The notes beneath the pieces are model-generated. The model was given only the letters and a program-made list of their open reading frames with translations, did not search any database and was not told the DNA's origin. 64,000 bases of DNA from Simmondsia chinensis (lineage: Eukaryota; Streptophyta; Magnoliopsida; Caryophyllales; Simmondsiaceae): positions 9,080,071-9,144,070 of the forward strand of contig JAGTTD010000024.1 in NCBI GenBank assembly GCA_018398585.1, in the 5' to 3' direction. The position numbers were made by a program, and so were the translations under genes. Positions 49,745 through 60,880 of this stretch are shown here, one piece after another. Each line of letters opens with the position of its first letter. Position 1 is the first letter of the stretch.

Positions 49745-49803
49745 ATACCAGTCTAGGTCAAAATAATAGAATAAACGAAATCAACACTCAATCAATGCAC
49801 ACT
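49745..49803 (-). repeat. LTR-end and primer-site fragment
   Basis: The minus strand reads AAAAGTGTGCATTGATTGAG onward to TGGTATTAGAGT, nearly the same as the LTR end at 52506-52560 plus its primer site. It abuts the truncated hAT element. Confidence 0.75.
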
Positions 49804-50517
49804 TTTAAATCTTCCCAACCTAGCCGGAGATTGTCTAATAAATTTAACAGCAGCTCGAACATGATCAACAGCATTTACAGCTATCTTCAAGCCATCCCAT
49901 ATAATAAGATTAACAATGTGTGCGAGGCATCTCATGTGTAAATACTTGCCTTCACTCACAAAACCCTCCCTTTATGACAACTTTTTCTTCACATAAGCAC
50001 ATGCTGCATCATTACTACTTGCATTATCAACAATCACGGTGTACAACTTAGCTTGAAGCCCCCAATCCATCAAACATTGTTCAATGGCTTTACCAATTGC
50101 TTCACCTTTATGACTAGAAATTGGACAAAAGTTTAGAATTCTTTTTTGTAGCTTCCAGTGATTATCAACAAAATGAGCAGTGAGACACATATAGTTTATC
50201 TTTTGAAGAGAAGTCCATGTATCGGTTGTCACACAAACCCTTTGACATGGATTCTTAAGAAATTCTTTTAGTTTCACCCTTTCTTTCAGATAAAATTCAT
50301 AACAATCACGTGCAATTGTGATACGTGAAGGCATACGTAAATCAAGACACACAACTGACATCAAGTGCCTAAATCCTTGCTTCTCAACAAATCTAAACGG
50401 CAATTCATCAACTATGATCATGTAACTCAAGGCATCCCTAGCATCATTTTGATTTAATTCCCATGCTTTTAATTTGCCTTCTATCTCTTCACCACATTTT
50501 CCGGACTCAAAAACCAA
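49804..50517 (-). pseudogene. hAT transposase catalytic region, truncated
   Basis: The frame at 50517-49972 reads LSYMIIVDELPFRFVEKQGFRHLMSV, then VCVTTDTWTSLQKINYMCLTAHFVDNHWKLQKRILNF, HKGEAIGKAIEQCLMDWGL and YTVIVDNASSND. These are the RNase-H-like fold strands of plant hAT (RICESLEEPER/ZBED-type) transposases, with catalytic Asp in TTDTWTS and the second in VIVDNAS. After a shift it continues to 49804 as YLHMRCLAHIVNLIIWDGLK and VRAAVKFIRQSPARL. The third acidic residue and hAT dimerisation domain are missing. Confidence 0.9.
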
Positions 50518-50542
50518 TTGAGATTGTTTTCCTTTACTCTTA

Positions 50543-50860
50543 TTAGCAGGGTTTTTTTTTTTTTTTGTTTTTTATAGCATGATGTTTCAAATTTTTTGTA
50601 CCATTGGTTTCAGGATTAGCAGCATAAGTAACATCGCAATAAATACACCTAGCTCTTTGTTGACCATCTTCAGTATTGTAAGCTTCAAAATGATTCCAAG
50701 CTTCTGATCTTTTGCGCCCCCTTTTCTTCACTCGCAAATTTTTTGTCTGTCTTGTGTCCTCAACCTCTTCACCTTCACTAGAATCATCGAGCTCCACAGA
50801 TTGGGGTGTAGGTCCAAGAGATGGACTTGTATAAGTCTTAGTTCTTTCTTCTGAGGCCAT
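50543..50860 (-). pseudogene. hAT transposase N-terminus with BED zinc finger
   Basis: A 105-residue frame: an acidic N-terminal stretch (SVELDDSSEGEEVEDT), a basic KKRGRKRS, then WNHFEAYNTEDGQQRARCIYCDVTYAA and TKNLKHHAIK. That is the BED pattern (W-HF, C-X2-C, then a histidine pair). BED fingers bind element-end DNA. The frame is then shifted at a 15-A coding-strand homopolymer (50552-50566), giving NKKKKKPC and a stop. Confidence 0.88.
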
Positions 50861-51834
50861 AAATGTTCTGTTGGATTAGGAGCTTGACATCTGATGAGAG
50901 AATAGAAACACAAATATACAATAAGTCACAAAAAGTAGGCTTTAGGCTATACTAGCTCTATATAATAAAAGACTTCTTTAATTACTCACATTAGGAGTTA
51001 ATGCAGTTAATAAATCCGTGGTTATGAATCAAGTGTAAAATTTTTGACATATAAAGAAAAATGATAAGTGTTATCAAGAATATACTCTAAATTTAGAGGG
51101 GCATTCGATCACCAAATTGAGAGAAACCAATTTTGTCTTAAAATAAAATATTAGGCACCACTTTAAACAAAAGAAAAGTTGAGGGACTAATTTATATAAA
51201 GTTAGAAATATTAGGGACCAATTTAAACAAACTTAAAAGCATCAGGGGCCAATAGTGTATAACTCTAAGTTTGAATAATTTATAAAAAAAGTTACAGAGA
51301 TTAGGGACTGTTTTACACAAAATCGATACCCAAGACTCAAAAAAACCCAAGAATCTAAATTCTACATTATGGAAGCTAAAATTTGTGAAATGAGAATACA
51401 AATTCACACATAATACAATCTAATTTGACATAAGCTAAAATCTGTGACATAAAACAAAGAACAACTATAACAAAAAAGAATGAAAAGGGGGAATAAGTGG
51501 GTGGTTTACACTAGAGGTGAAGGTTGTCGTGGTGGTTGCTATGCTGTTTGTTGATGATGTGATGCCGTGCCGTGCGATGGGTGGGTTTATACTTTACAAA
51601 AAATTAGGTTAAATGTGAAGTGCTGGCGGCGGTGGGTGAATGAAGCCAGGGAATTGAAAATGAAAAAATTGAAATTGAAATTGAAATTGAAATTTAATTG
51701 GGCAACGAGAGTCTTTTTGCATGGATGCATGCATGGGCCTCATGGGCTTCATAAACAAGCCTATAATAAACCCTAAAATAATAGCTCATTTCATTTATAC
51801 CCTCCTACATACCCAAATTTAAATATGATTAAAA
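50861..51834 (-). other. hAT leader region
   Basis: Non-coding, AT-rich, with repeated phrases such as AGGGACTAATTTA, AGGGACCAATTTAAACAA and AGGGGCCAATAGTG (51183-51262), as in 5' leaders or an unrelated small insertion. A GAAATT run occurs at 51672-51692. Confidence 0.45.
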
Positions 51835-51974
51835 CTTATATCGGGTTTTTGGGTCCGGTCTCGGGTTTTTCGGGTTTGGACCGGACCGGACCGAAACCCG
51901 AAATACCATCACATTAAAGACCGAGGACCGGACCGATATTGAATCGGTCCAAACCGGTATTTCAACACCCCTAG
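51835..51974 (-). repeat. hAT terminal and subterminal repeats
   Basis: The end motif TAGGGGTGTTGAAATACCGG is followed by multiple GGTCCGG/CCGGACC units in both orientations and GGGTTTT/AAACCC units, potential transposase-binding sites. Confidence 0.8.
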
Positions 51975-52019
51975 TAACCAACCATCTACCCTCTTACCAC
52001 TAAATCTCAGAAAATCAAT

Positions 52020-52300
52020 TTTAGTAATCAAGTGGGGGCTTCGTAGTTACCTCGAATGAATGCTGGTGCCTGAAAGTCAGGGGCCTCATTACATGGTGGA
52101 GGTGGTGGTGCCGGCTCAGGAGTTGTTGCTGGGGGAGGCAGGATACGGGTGACTAGCTGGGCGAGTCCTGTGTATTGAATGGACAAGGCGTCCACAGCTT
52201 CACTGATTCGTTCCACGGTGCGTGCGATGGACACAAATCGGCACTCGTTAGCTTCCACCATTTCCCTTAAAGCCGTCTAAGATCGGGTTCCTTCAGCCAT
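52020..52300 (-). pseudogene. gag N-terminal fragment
   Basis: Reading MAEGTRS, a TAG stop, TALREMVEANECRFVSIARTVERISEAVDALSIQYTGLAQLVTRILPPPATTPEPAPPPPPCNEAPDFQAPAFIRGNYEAPT. The MAEGTRS start and the coiled-coil followed by a proline-rich linker are typical of plant Ty3 gag. A Ty3 gag core should follow but the hAT boundary intervenes. Confidence 0.65.
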
Positions 52301-52487
52301 GGTAGTGATCTATACCGGAATCGATTGCAAGTGGTTGCGGCTGGTTAATGAGGAAGACGATGAAGATGAAGATGAAGATACTCTGTTTTCTCCAATCGAT
52401 GACGATGAACTATTCGATGATCAATGTTGATGGACAGCTCAATGAGGGCGATGAAGATCATGATCGGTGCCCAGGATTGAGATGCTC

Positions 52488-52505
52488 TGGTAGCAATTGC
52501 TACCA
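52488..52505. other. Perfect 18-bp palindrome at the primer site
   Basis: TGGTAGCAATTGCTACCA is its own reverse complement and sits where the tRNA-Met primer site (TGGTATCAGAGC) is expected. The minus strand then continues GAGC. Confidence 0.85.
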
Positions 52506-52930
52506 ATCTAGCTCAAAATAATGGAATAAACGAAATCAACACTCAATCAATGCACACTTTTGGGCTACGGGGCAGTAATTGGGCTGCCTCGTTTTATATA
52601 TTTGCTATAAAATATAAGTATGAACTCCTCTAATGGAGGATTTACATGGAGGAGGGAGAAGACATAGAAGACAACTCGAGGGAGAAAGAGAGAAGTTCAC
52701 ACTAATCATCAAACCCTAAAATAACTAACTCTCCCTATTTATAGAAAAAATGAGAAAATATCTAGCAAAATATCTTGAGCTGACGTGGCAAGGCTAACAA
52801 CTTGAAATGTTGAAACGAGAATCAAAATGGCGGCAAGCAGATGCAGACATAGCTTGGCGGGAAACGCAGAGGTAGGCGTCAGGCGTTGTAAAGAGTTGGT
52901 GGCACCTAGTCCGTGTTTGTATCAAATTCA
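52506..52930 (-). repeat. 5' LTR of the Ty3 copy next to hAT
   Basis: The minus strand has TATTTATAG-like promoter text (52735-52745) and ends with the AAAGTGTGCATTGATTGAG...ATTATTTTGAGC string that recurs at 49745-49803. The outer boundary near 52930 is approximate. Confidence 0.6.
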
Positions 52931-54599
52931 GTCGCAGTTGTGGAGTTAATTAGCCAGTAGACTATGATTTGAATTTGGACTCGGAATGTGACTTTATATA
53001 ATCATAGCCTACGAGATTGAATTTTCATTGTTGTAGGCACTTATGGCCTTTTGATTACGGTTTGCTGCGAGTGGTAGTTAGCAATTTCACTAGAACTGGC
53101 TGATTTTTCTTGCTGTTGCACATTATCCTGATAATAGTGTAGTTAAATTAAGAGTTTTGTTAATCATTACCTAAGGGCGTCATTAAAGGGAAAAATTAAA
53201 TTTTGTAATAAGAATAAAAATTAAATGTTTTATTTGTAGAAGAATTGAAAATTATAGTGTCATGTATTCATTTGTTGGCACGCCTCGATGGACTTGCATA
53301 AATTGTGGTATTATTGACCTTGGAGAATAAATTATTCATCTTGACAATAGGATAATGTTTTTTGTCCATTGCCCTATGGCCGATGGTTGCATTTGGTTTA
53401 ATATAAAGGTTGACGGCTAATTGTTTTGGTTGCTACTTTTCGTTTTTAGTTGCTGATAGAACTGTCATCTTTTTGGATAAATTTGTTTCCTCTTTGGGCA
53501 TTACTCACGTTTCATGATTTCATTCCATGTTGATGCTGCATTATGTTCCTTGTAATCTCTATGGGAGTGCCTTTAATGCTGTTGTTTGATCATATTTTCA
53601 ATTTGCATAGAAATTATTTTGTTTTTGTTATTGGTTTTATTACATAAAAAAGGACTTAATTATAAAGCAATATGGACCACCTCAATGATCAAAATTCTTG
53701 CTCTGCTGCACATGACTCCTTATACTAATCGATGTCCACCTTCAATAATCAATGCCAATTCGAGCATATTATATTAATCTCCAATTTCTTTTATGATTGA
53801 TGCAAGCATTTAGGCTGTGCCTTGTAGGACGTAAAATTACATTATAGGAATAGGTTTCCACTATTTGTTTTTTGTCGGAAAACACTTTCCACGTGGAAAA
53901 GGTTTTTCACCCATTTGATGGAAAACAATTTCCCTTGTAAAATCGGGAAAGTCATGAATCAAAGTGGCACAAAAGCCTTTGCAGTAATCATTGTATGCCG
54001 ATCTGGATCAAACCGGAATGGATCGGTTTGGTATGTAGACATTTAACGTCAGAATATCTAAAAGAATTAGACCAAATAAGCAAATGGAGCCCAAATGCTA
54101 CATTGATACTTTGTCATCATTTCAACACAACAGTTTTTCGAGTAGCTATATAATATTACATAGGAAAGTTATCAATTAGATACCCTGAGATTTAAGCATT
54201 TCTACACAATTACCCTAATGCTTCAATAATATACAATTATTTTTACTCTTATTTTTAAAAGTTTTTATCATCTAAGTACCCTGAAGTTTAAGAATTTTAT
54301 AAATTAAATATTTTTGCTACAATTTGGTAGATTAAAAATGAAAATTTTGAGGTGGAACAAAGAACATGTATATCTATCCTTCATGATGTGATGATTTCTT
54401 TTGTATATATATTGAAATGACAAGGTGCTCTAGTGATAAGTACTCAAACTTTAGGGTACCTAAAAGATAATTTTCTTATTTCGGTATAGATTGGATAATT
54501 AATTTTATTTTTCAATTGTTTCTCATATATGTTGTATTATTACTTAGATGCCTTATAATAAGATATAAGATGATTGGTGAAAAATATTTCTTTTAAACC
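52931..54599. other. AT-rich region without genes
   Basis: No coding motif. It includes an imperfect palindrome at 53877-53908 (GGAAAACACTTTCCAC then GTGGAAAAGGTTTTTC, centred on CACGTG) and the MITE-like repeat listed next. The frame at 53586-53777 is hydrophobic but has no identity. Confidence 0.5.
54165..54474. mobile_element. MITE-like inverted repeat (about 310 bp)
   Basis: The left arm 54165-54196 (AAAGTTATCAATTAGATACC then CTGAGATTTAAG) pairs imperfectly with the right arm 54443-54474 (CTCAAACTTTAGGGTACCTA then AAAGATAATTTT). A third, direct copy of the arm lies at about 54267-54293. AT-rich, non-coding interior. Confidence 0.5.
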
Positions 54600-54790
54600 A
54601 CATAAGAAGACATCACGTGTCTCTTGTCCCACAACCCCAGACCCTGTACATTCCAGCTTAGAACTTTCATTTTGAGAGGACCTAGCCCTACCTCTTGTCC
54701 ATCTCCCCTCTACAAGAGGAACTATACACCAATCTGGCCTCTTTAGTTACTGCTCCATATGAGACTAGGGAGTGCCTACCCAATAAAAGA
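54600..54790 (-). pseudogene. LINE endonuclease start, fragment
   Basis: Minus-strand reading GPLKMKVLSWNVQGLGLWDKRHVMSSYV at about 54600-54680. MK-LSWNVRGLG is the conserved opening of the APE-type endonuclease of plant LINE ORF2. Only about 30 codons are recognisable. The fragment adjoins satellite array C on its right. Confidence 0.65.
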
Positions 54791-54797
54791 AGCAAAT

Positions 54798-56394
54798 TGT
54801 AACCGAACAGCGATTTGGACGAACTTGGTAACTTTGGGTGACTAAATGGTGATTCCAACGAATGTGGTCACAGTGGGTAACCAAACGGCGATTCAGGCGA
54901 ACTTGGTCATCTTAGGTGATCGAATGACGATTTTGGCGAGCTTGGTCACCGATTCGGACAAGCTTGGAAACTTTTAATAACCGAAGGGGGATTCGGATGA
55001 GCTTGGTCATTTTCAATAACCGAATGGAGATTCGATGAACTTGGTTATTTTTGGAACTTGGATGAACTCGGTCATCTTGAGTATTCGACCAACGACTTGG
55101 ACGAGCTCGGTCATCTTCGGTATCCAAACAGCGATTGAGATTAACTCGATCATCTTGGGTAACCGAATGGCAATTGGGACGAACTCTGTCATCTTGGGTA
55201 ACCGAACAATGATTGGGTTGAACTCAGTCCGATTGGCGATTTGGACGAACTTGGTTATTTTGAGTAACCGAATGGCAATTTGGACGAACTTGTGAGTAAC
55301 CGAACAACGATTTAGACAAAACTTGGTCACTTTGGGTAGCCGACCGGAAATATGGAGGAACTTGGTCATTTTATGTAGCGGAACATCGATTTGGCAAACT
55401 CGGTCATTTTGGGTAGCCAAATCACGATTTGGAGGAACTCGGTAATTTCTGTAGCAAAACGGCGATCTGGACAAACTCGGACAATTTGGGTAGTCGAATG
55501 GTAATCTGGACAAGCCATTCGATTGAACTTGGTCATTTTGAGCAACCGAATGGCGATTCGGACAAACATGGCCATTTCGAAGTGGCAATTTGGACGAATG
55601 TGGTTGTTTTGAGCATTCGAATGATGATTTGGACGAACCTGGTCGTTTTGAGCATCCTAAAGGAAATTAGGAAAAACCCGGTCATTTTGATAATTCGAAG
55701 AGCAATTTTCATTAACATGGTCATTTGTAGTAACTGAACGACGAATCAGACGAACCCGGTCATTTGTAGTAACCGAACAGCGAATTGGACGAACTTGGTC
55801 ATTTCAGGAATCCGAATAGCCATTCGGAGGAACTTGGTCATTTCGGGCATCAGAACCGCAAATTGGACGAACTTGGTCATTCCAGGAATCAAGCAGCGAG
55901 TCGGACGAACTTGGTCAACCCGAGCAATGGTACAACGATTCCATTCGAACTGGATCATCCGGGCCACGGTACGACGATTCAAACGAACTTCGTCATTTTG
56001 AGTAATAGTAGGGCGATTAGGGCAAACTTGGTCATTTTGAGTAAAGGTACAGCGATTCAGGCAAACTTAGAAATTTTCAGCAACCGACGATCATTCGGAC
56101 GAACTTGGTCATTTTAAGCAACCGAATGGCGATTTGAACAAACTTCGTCATTTTGAGCAAACAATCGGTTTCGAATGAACTTGGTCATTTTAACAACCGA
56201 ATGATGAGTCGGATGAACTTCGTCATTTTGCGTATCCGACCGACGAGTCGGACGAACTTGGTCAATTTGGACAAACTAAGTCATTTGGAGTAATCGAACG
56301 ACGATTCGGACGAACTAGGTCATTTGGAGTAACCGAACAGCGATTCAAATGAACTAGGTCATTTTGAGTATCGGAATAGCGATTTGGACAACTA
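54798..56394 (-). repeat. Satellite array C, 39-bp monomer, inverted relative to A and B
   Basis: About 41 units of GAACTTGGTCATTTTGAGCA followed by ACCGAATGGCGATTCGGAC, 39 bp. The reverse complement (ATCGCCATTCGGTTGCTCAA then AATGACCAAG) lines up with the A/B monomer (ATCCCCATTCCGTTGCTCGA then AATGACCAAA). The difference is concentrated in one segment, GTCCGA against TTGACCAAA-like text. Translation agrees too: the minus strand gives LPKMTKFVQIAIR, in register with LLEMTKLTKIPIP of array A. It ends at the first base of a copia LTR. Confidence 0.92.
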
Positions 56395-56396
56395 GC

Positions 56397-57843
56397 TGTT
56401 GGTGGGCAATTTTAATTTCATAAATTAAAATTTCCTATAACGATTGGATCTAGCTCAGTGGAATCATAATATTAAATAATTACATGTTTACAAATCTAAT
56501 TAAATATAACAATGCATAGCATGGTAGACATAATCATGAAAATCAAATTAAATACAAATTTCAAAGTATAGTCAAGAATTTCCATACCTCATTGTAGACC
56601 ATATCTAAAAAGATGCTCCAACAATACCACCAAGATCTTCTCCGCAATTCCTCTTTTACATCGAACGTATGGGCGTCGTAAAATCAAGTAATTCTTCAAA
56701 AACTATTTTTAAAGAACTAATGGGAAGAAGACTTTGCCTCTTCAATTCACCAATTGAAAAGTTAGGTCAAAGTTGTATATGAAATTACATAAACCTAATG
56801 ACCCTGCTTTTGATTTATATAGGAGGCTAAAGACTAACCTATTAATTTTAAAACAAAAATAAAAAATAGAGTTCTTGATAAGTCAAAATACTGATATACT
56901 CATCCAAAACACAAAAACAAAATATGAGTAGAAATCTCCTACCAGTTACGCGTCACAGAATGCCAATTGGTTCACGTCGAATGATGCGGATCCTTGTGCT
57001 GGGCTACGTGTTGCGCGCTGGATGGCACACTAGGGGTGATCAACATGCTAATTGGCTGAAGTGCGTTTTTCTTTTTCTTTTTTTCTATTATAAATTTATC
57101 TCATAAATTTATGGGTTTAGTAATAGTAAAAATAATTTATTTCACTCTTGGATGAATAATTCATCTCATGAATTCTCTTGATTTTTTAAGATGCATAATT
57201 TAGAGGCTTGCATAGAGACCTCAAGGACAATTTATTCCTGGCTCCAAATGGGTCAAATCTTATTATCATCTCATGATAAAATTGATTATCATTTAGTAAA
57301 ACCTAATTCCACTAAATAGTTTTACTGCACTCTAGAAACAAATATATTTACTCGTTAAATTGCCTGTAATAATTTACTCACAATTGACCCCTCTTTTAAA
57401 TGTCCATGAGAAAAATAACGTAAACTACTATTATTATTCTTTCTCACATTACCTTCTTAAATCCCGAATCGCCCTTCTTGAATAATACACTAGTATATAA
57501 AAACACTTCTGTACTAATCCCAAATGTCAAACATATGGAATGCTCTAGCCAAAGTCTTTGGAACTAATTCGAATACCTGCAAATCAATTAAGGGGACATC
57601 TTATATTGTAGATTCCTAGTTAAATATTTGTTCTCACTACACTTCATGCAATTATTCAACGAACATAAGATCTCAGTTACACTATGTAACATGATCTTTT
57701 TAGCGCATCAGAGTAACTAACAGTCCATGCATGAGTTCAGACTATTTCCTAAATTTAGAGTCATTGTGTAAACATAATAAAATGAGTTGCTCACGTCTGA
57801 TAGTAGTGCAAAAACGAGCAAGTCACATGGTCCAATTCAGCGT
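56397..57843 (-). repeat. Copia LTR, truncated
   Basis: Starts TGTTGGTGGGCAATTTTA on the plus strand, like the LTR edge at 13181/19061. It shares TTCATCTCATGAATTCT, CTCCAAATGGGT, ATCATCTCATGATAAAA and CACATGGTCCAATTCAG with those LTRs. It stops near 57843, about 390 bp short of the other end. No internal copia region is attached. Confidence 0.8.
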
Positions 57844-59100
57844 AGAAAATTGAGGGCATAGGAAATTGGACGGTCCCCCATCTCATAAACGATAAGAAAT
57901 CGAGGACGTAGTTAAATATCTGCTCAATCCCCAAGGTAATCTTGAGGACGTAGGAAATTAGATGGCCCCCCGTCTCATAAATGATAGGAGGCTTCGGAGG
58001 AGGACATTGATCCCCATAATTGAGAACTTGCTCTTGCACACCTACTCTGAGGCTCTGATTAGGCCTCAAAATGGCCTCTCCTGCATGGGGAGAGTACACG
58101 TGACCTTGCCTCCTAGTCGTAAGGGTAGGCATTGCCTGAACTTTGGTGTTGGAGTCCCTTTGAGGTTAAGTACACCCTTGATTCAAAGGGAAAGCAACTC
58201 AATAAGTTGCATTATCATTTCTATGGCTCGATTCCACATGAATAGCATCTAAATTAGCCATAGTTGGGTTCCCTGTTCTTCTAGTGATAATGTTAGTACC
58301 CTGGACCACTAGTATCTATGAGCTCGAAGGAACATCACGAGGGCACCCAGTGGGAACCGTAGGAGGAGAAACAAGCCTCAATTGCCTAAATATCCTCTCT
58401 AATGGGCTAAACTAAGCCGTTGTGAGTGTCAGCCTGTCTTACCAAGATAGGCTCGACTTCAACTACTGTTTGCCTTGCCAAGTCCTTAGCTATGAGGCTA
58501 GCGGTGGAAGATAAGGTTGAATTCATTTCAACCAAGACTCTATGAGTTTCTTTATGAAGTCTCTGTATTATTGAGGTCCCAACGTCACTGACAATGGTCC
58601 CCAAAGCAGCTGCATTTTCACACTGAGCCACTAGAGAACGCTTTGTTTTAGCATGCTGCTTCTCATGGACTTCTATCAAAGCCTACTCAAACCTTTGATC
58701 AATGAGTTCCATCCGTTCGAGCAATGCCTTAAAACTCTTTCGAGATAGCCATCGAGCCCAATACGCTTGTCTTCTAGGATGTCTTCATCACCTCTGCCTT
58801 CATTATCGCAATTATGACTCATTTCATCCCCTTGTGATGTAGGGCTTTGTTATGAGAGGTGCTTGAGTGGTGGCCCTCTCATGGCTAGCCCTTCAGGTTC
58901 CACATGCCTGAGAGCACTAGCTCTCCTAGTAATGACCATTAGTGAATGGTCTAAGACTCGATTTTGATAATCCAAGATGGGTTAAAGACACCAACGTCTT
59001 GTATAGTGTCTACCACTGAGGTCATCAAAAGCTCTGTTTGCTCCTTTTGTCTATTTAGTATCTGTGTGGTCACCATAAACACAAAATCACACAAAATACA
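57844..59100 (-). pseudogene. Tat/Ogre-like gag and leader region, fragment C
   Basis: Minus-strand frames: 58679-58407 (TKRSLVAQCENAAALGTIVSDVGTSIIQRLHKETHRVL, helical, coiled-coil-like), a segment TNIITRRTGNPTMANLDAIH near 58240-58310, and 58132-57791 (QCPPPKPPIIYETGG). I recognise no domain. It is assigned to the Tat group only because the LTR/leader repeat at 59105-60365 lies directly upstream and the same repeat elsewhere borders Tat pol. Confidence 0.35.
57852..57988. repeat. Direct repeat pair, spacing 92 bp
   Basis: GAGGGCATAGGAAATTGGAC with CCCCCATCTCATAAACGATA (57852) recurs as GAGGACGTAGGAAATTAGAT with CCCCCGTCTCATAAATGATA (57944). A shorter GAGGACGTAG also occurs at 57902. Confidence 0.8.
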
Positions 59101-59104
59101 TAAA

Positions 59105-60365
59105 TGGGACTCACAGCAACTAGGGAGCGAGCCTAAATTTCGGACCGCACGTGTTTGACCTCAACCAATAACCACTTAAAACGGTTCATGCTTTTGGTGA
59201 ATCTGATTTTGATTTGCAATATTAATGTGGATTCTACACATGTTCCAACTTAGGAGACTTTTTTTTTAGATTTTTTGGGTTTAATATTCAGATAGAAATT
59301 TAAAGGGACATGGACCCGGCTCAGGTGGCAATTAGTGTGACGGAGCTTAGCCCACAAACACTTTTTCTCGAACCACTTAAAGCTGGGAACTAGGGTGGAG
59401 GAAAACTCAAGAGCTCAACAATCCACTTACAAGCCCAAGTCAAACATATTTTTAGGCTTGGCATCCTTGATTTATAATAACTTGAATGAGTTGTTTGACA
59501 AGATTTAGATGGAGCAAACCGTATTTGGGTCACTGGATGAGACCAATGCAATCAAGGTCAAGCCTTGTCCGTAAAAGCCCTTAAATGATGACTCAAACCT
59601 AAATTCAGCTGACTTATCAAACAGTAACACTACTGTTAAGACCAACGCTATTAAGGTCAAGCCTTAGCCGTTAAAGTCTTAAACCAATGCCTCAAATCTC
59701 AACGCATCGATTGTTGGAAGAAAGCAAGTATAAACTACGCTACGCTATGTTAAACTAGGCTTAGTTACACTGCTCCTAGGTAAAAAGCACAAGTCTGCAG
59801 TAAAGAAAACTTGAATAAGGTTTGTATGGTGGTGTTGGACACTTAGCAACTACAATAGTGTCTCTATGGATCAAAAAACGAAATATTGTTGCATCCTACA
59901 ATCCTGGCATATCTCTCCCGCGTCTGCCTCAATTCTTCTTTGGTGTGCAGAATAGGCATTGATTATTGCCCTGAAAACGTACTCGAGCTTCTTTCTAAAA
60001 GCCCCGTGTCCGTGTAATTCGGGGGAGTCCCTTATAGATGCCCCACATTAATCTGGATATACTTGAGGCCCGCACTCCTTGATATGTGCTTAAAATAACT
60101 ACCTCGAAGTTTGTAACCACCTTTCTGGCAGCCTTCTAGGAGTCCCTCGAGCTCAAGTCTTCTTTTCCCCAACCGTCTTAAGAGCTTTCAATCCCTTAAG
60201 GGATTTAGTTCACTTAGGCAACTGGGCTCAAGATGTCGTTGTCTTAATATTTAATGGCCAACATCCCTTGAGGACAGCCTCACGTGGCAAACATGTCTCC
60301 TTTAGTCTCAAAACGGTGTCGTCCCAACTCCCTTGAGTTTGGGGCGTAAAAACTCATCCAGTGTT
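59105..60365 (-). repeat. Probable Tat/Ogre LTR/leader, second copy
   Basis: Collinear with 11785-13180 from GAGCGAGCCTAAA to the GGCGTAAA/GGTGTAAACAAATG region, with many small indels. Here it is followed (minus direction) by gag-like sequence rather than by satellite. Its end toward 60365 is where similarity fades. Confidence 0.55.
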
Positions 60366-60880
60366 TTGTCCCCTATGGTAATTCCATATTCGAGTCTTCC
60401 AATCATATTTTCAAGCGGGAGCATTTTAAGCTAAGGGTTTTTTACCTTACAAAACTTCATATGCCCGAGAGCAAACGTTCATTACAAAAGAAACATAATC
60501 TTTTCTCACGCTTCTCTTCGATCTCTGTCACTGAGAGCACCCGGCCGTCATTTCGTGGACCAATTGCTTGCATAGATCCTGAGGCCAAAATATTGCTGCA
60601 GGAACCGAGTAAAGTCACATCTAATTAGGATGCTCTGTCTTTCCTTGGAGTCGGTCTATTATTCTGGAGTCCGCCTTCTTTGCTTTGAGCCCCCATACTT
60701 CCTTTAATCGAGCTAATTTCATTATTTGTTGTAAGGTTTGCAGTTGAAACAACATGACCGAGCATTCGATGCATTCCTTTAAGCTGGCCACAAAACAAGT
60801 AACCATACAATCTTTGAATAGATCCAACTTTTTAATGTGGAATCCCTTTTCAGAGAAAATCACGACAGGCCGCAATATTT
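60366..60880. other. Unassigned spacer before the LINE
   Basis: Contains an 84-residue minus-strand frame (60875-60621) with a heptad-like LQLQTLQQIMKLARLKEVWGLKAKKA segment but no identity. It may be the LINE 3' region or the rest of the LTR. Confidence 0.35.

Larger units (their letters stand above)
49804..51974 (-). mobile_element. hAT DNA transposon, 3' half missing
   Basis: The right end on the minus strand starts CTAGGGGTGTTGAAATACCG, a hAT-like terminal motif. Subterminal inverted CCGG-rich repeats follow, then an AT-rich leader and a BED-type transposase N-terminal half. The dimerisation region and the other terminal repeat are absent; sequence switches at about 49803 to an LTR fragment. 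It lies against the gag remnant of the Ty3 copy at 51975-52930. Confidence 0.85.
51975..52930 (-). mobile_element. 5' end of another Ty3 element
   Basis: Minus-strand order: LTR (about 52930-52506), primer-site region (52505-52488), leader, gag start (52300-52020). The rest is cut off by the hAT element. The LTR end is shared with the fragment at 49745-49803. Confidence 0.7.
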
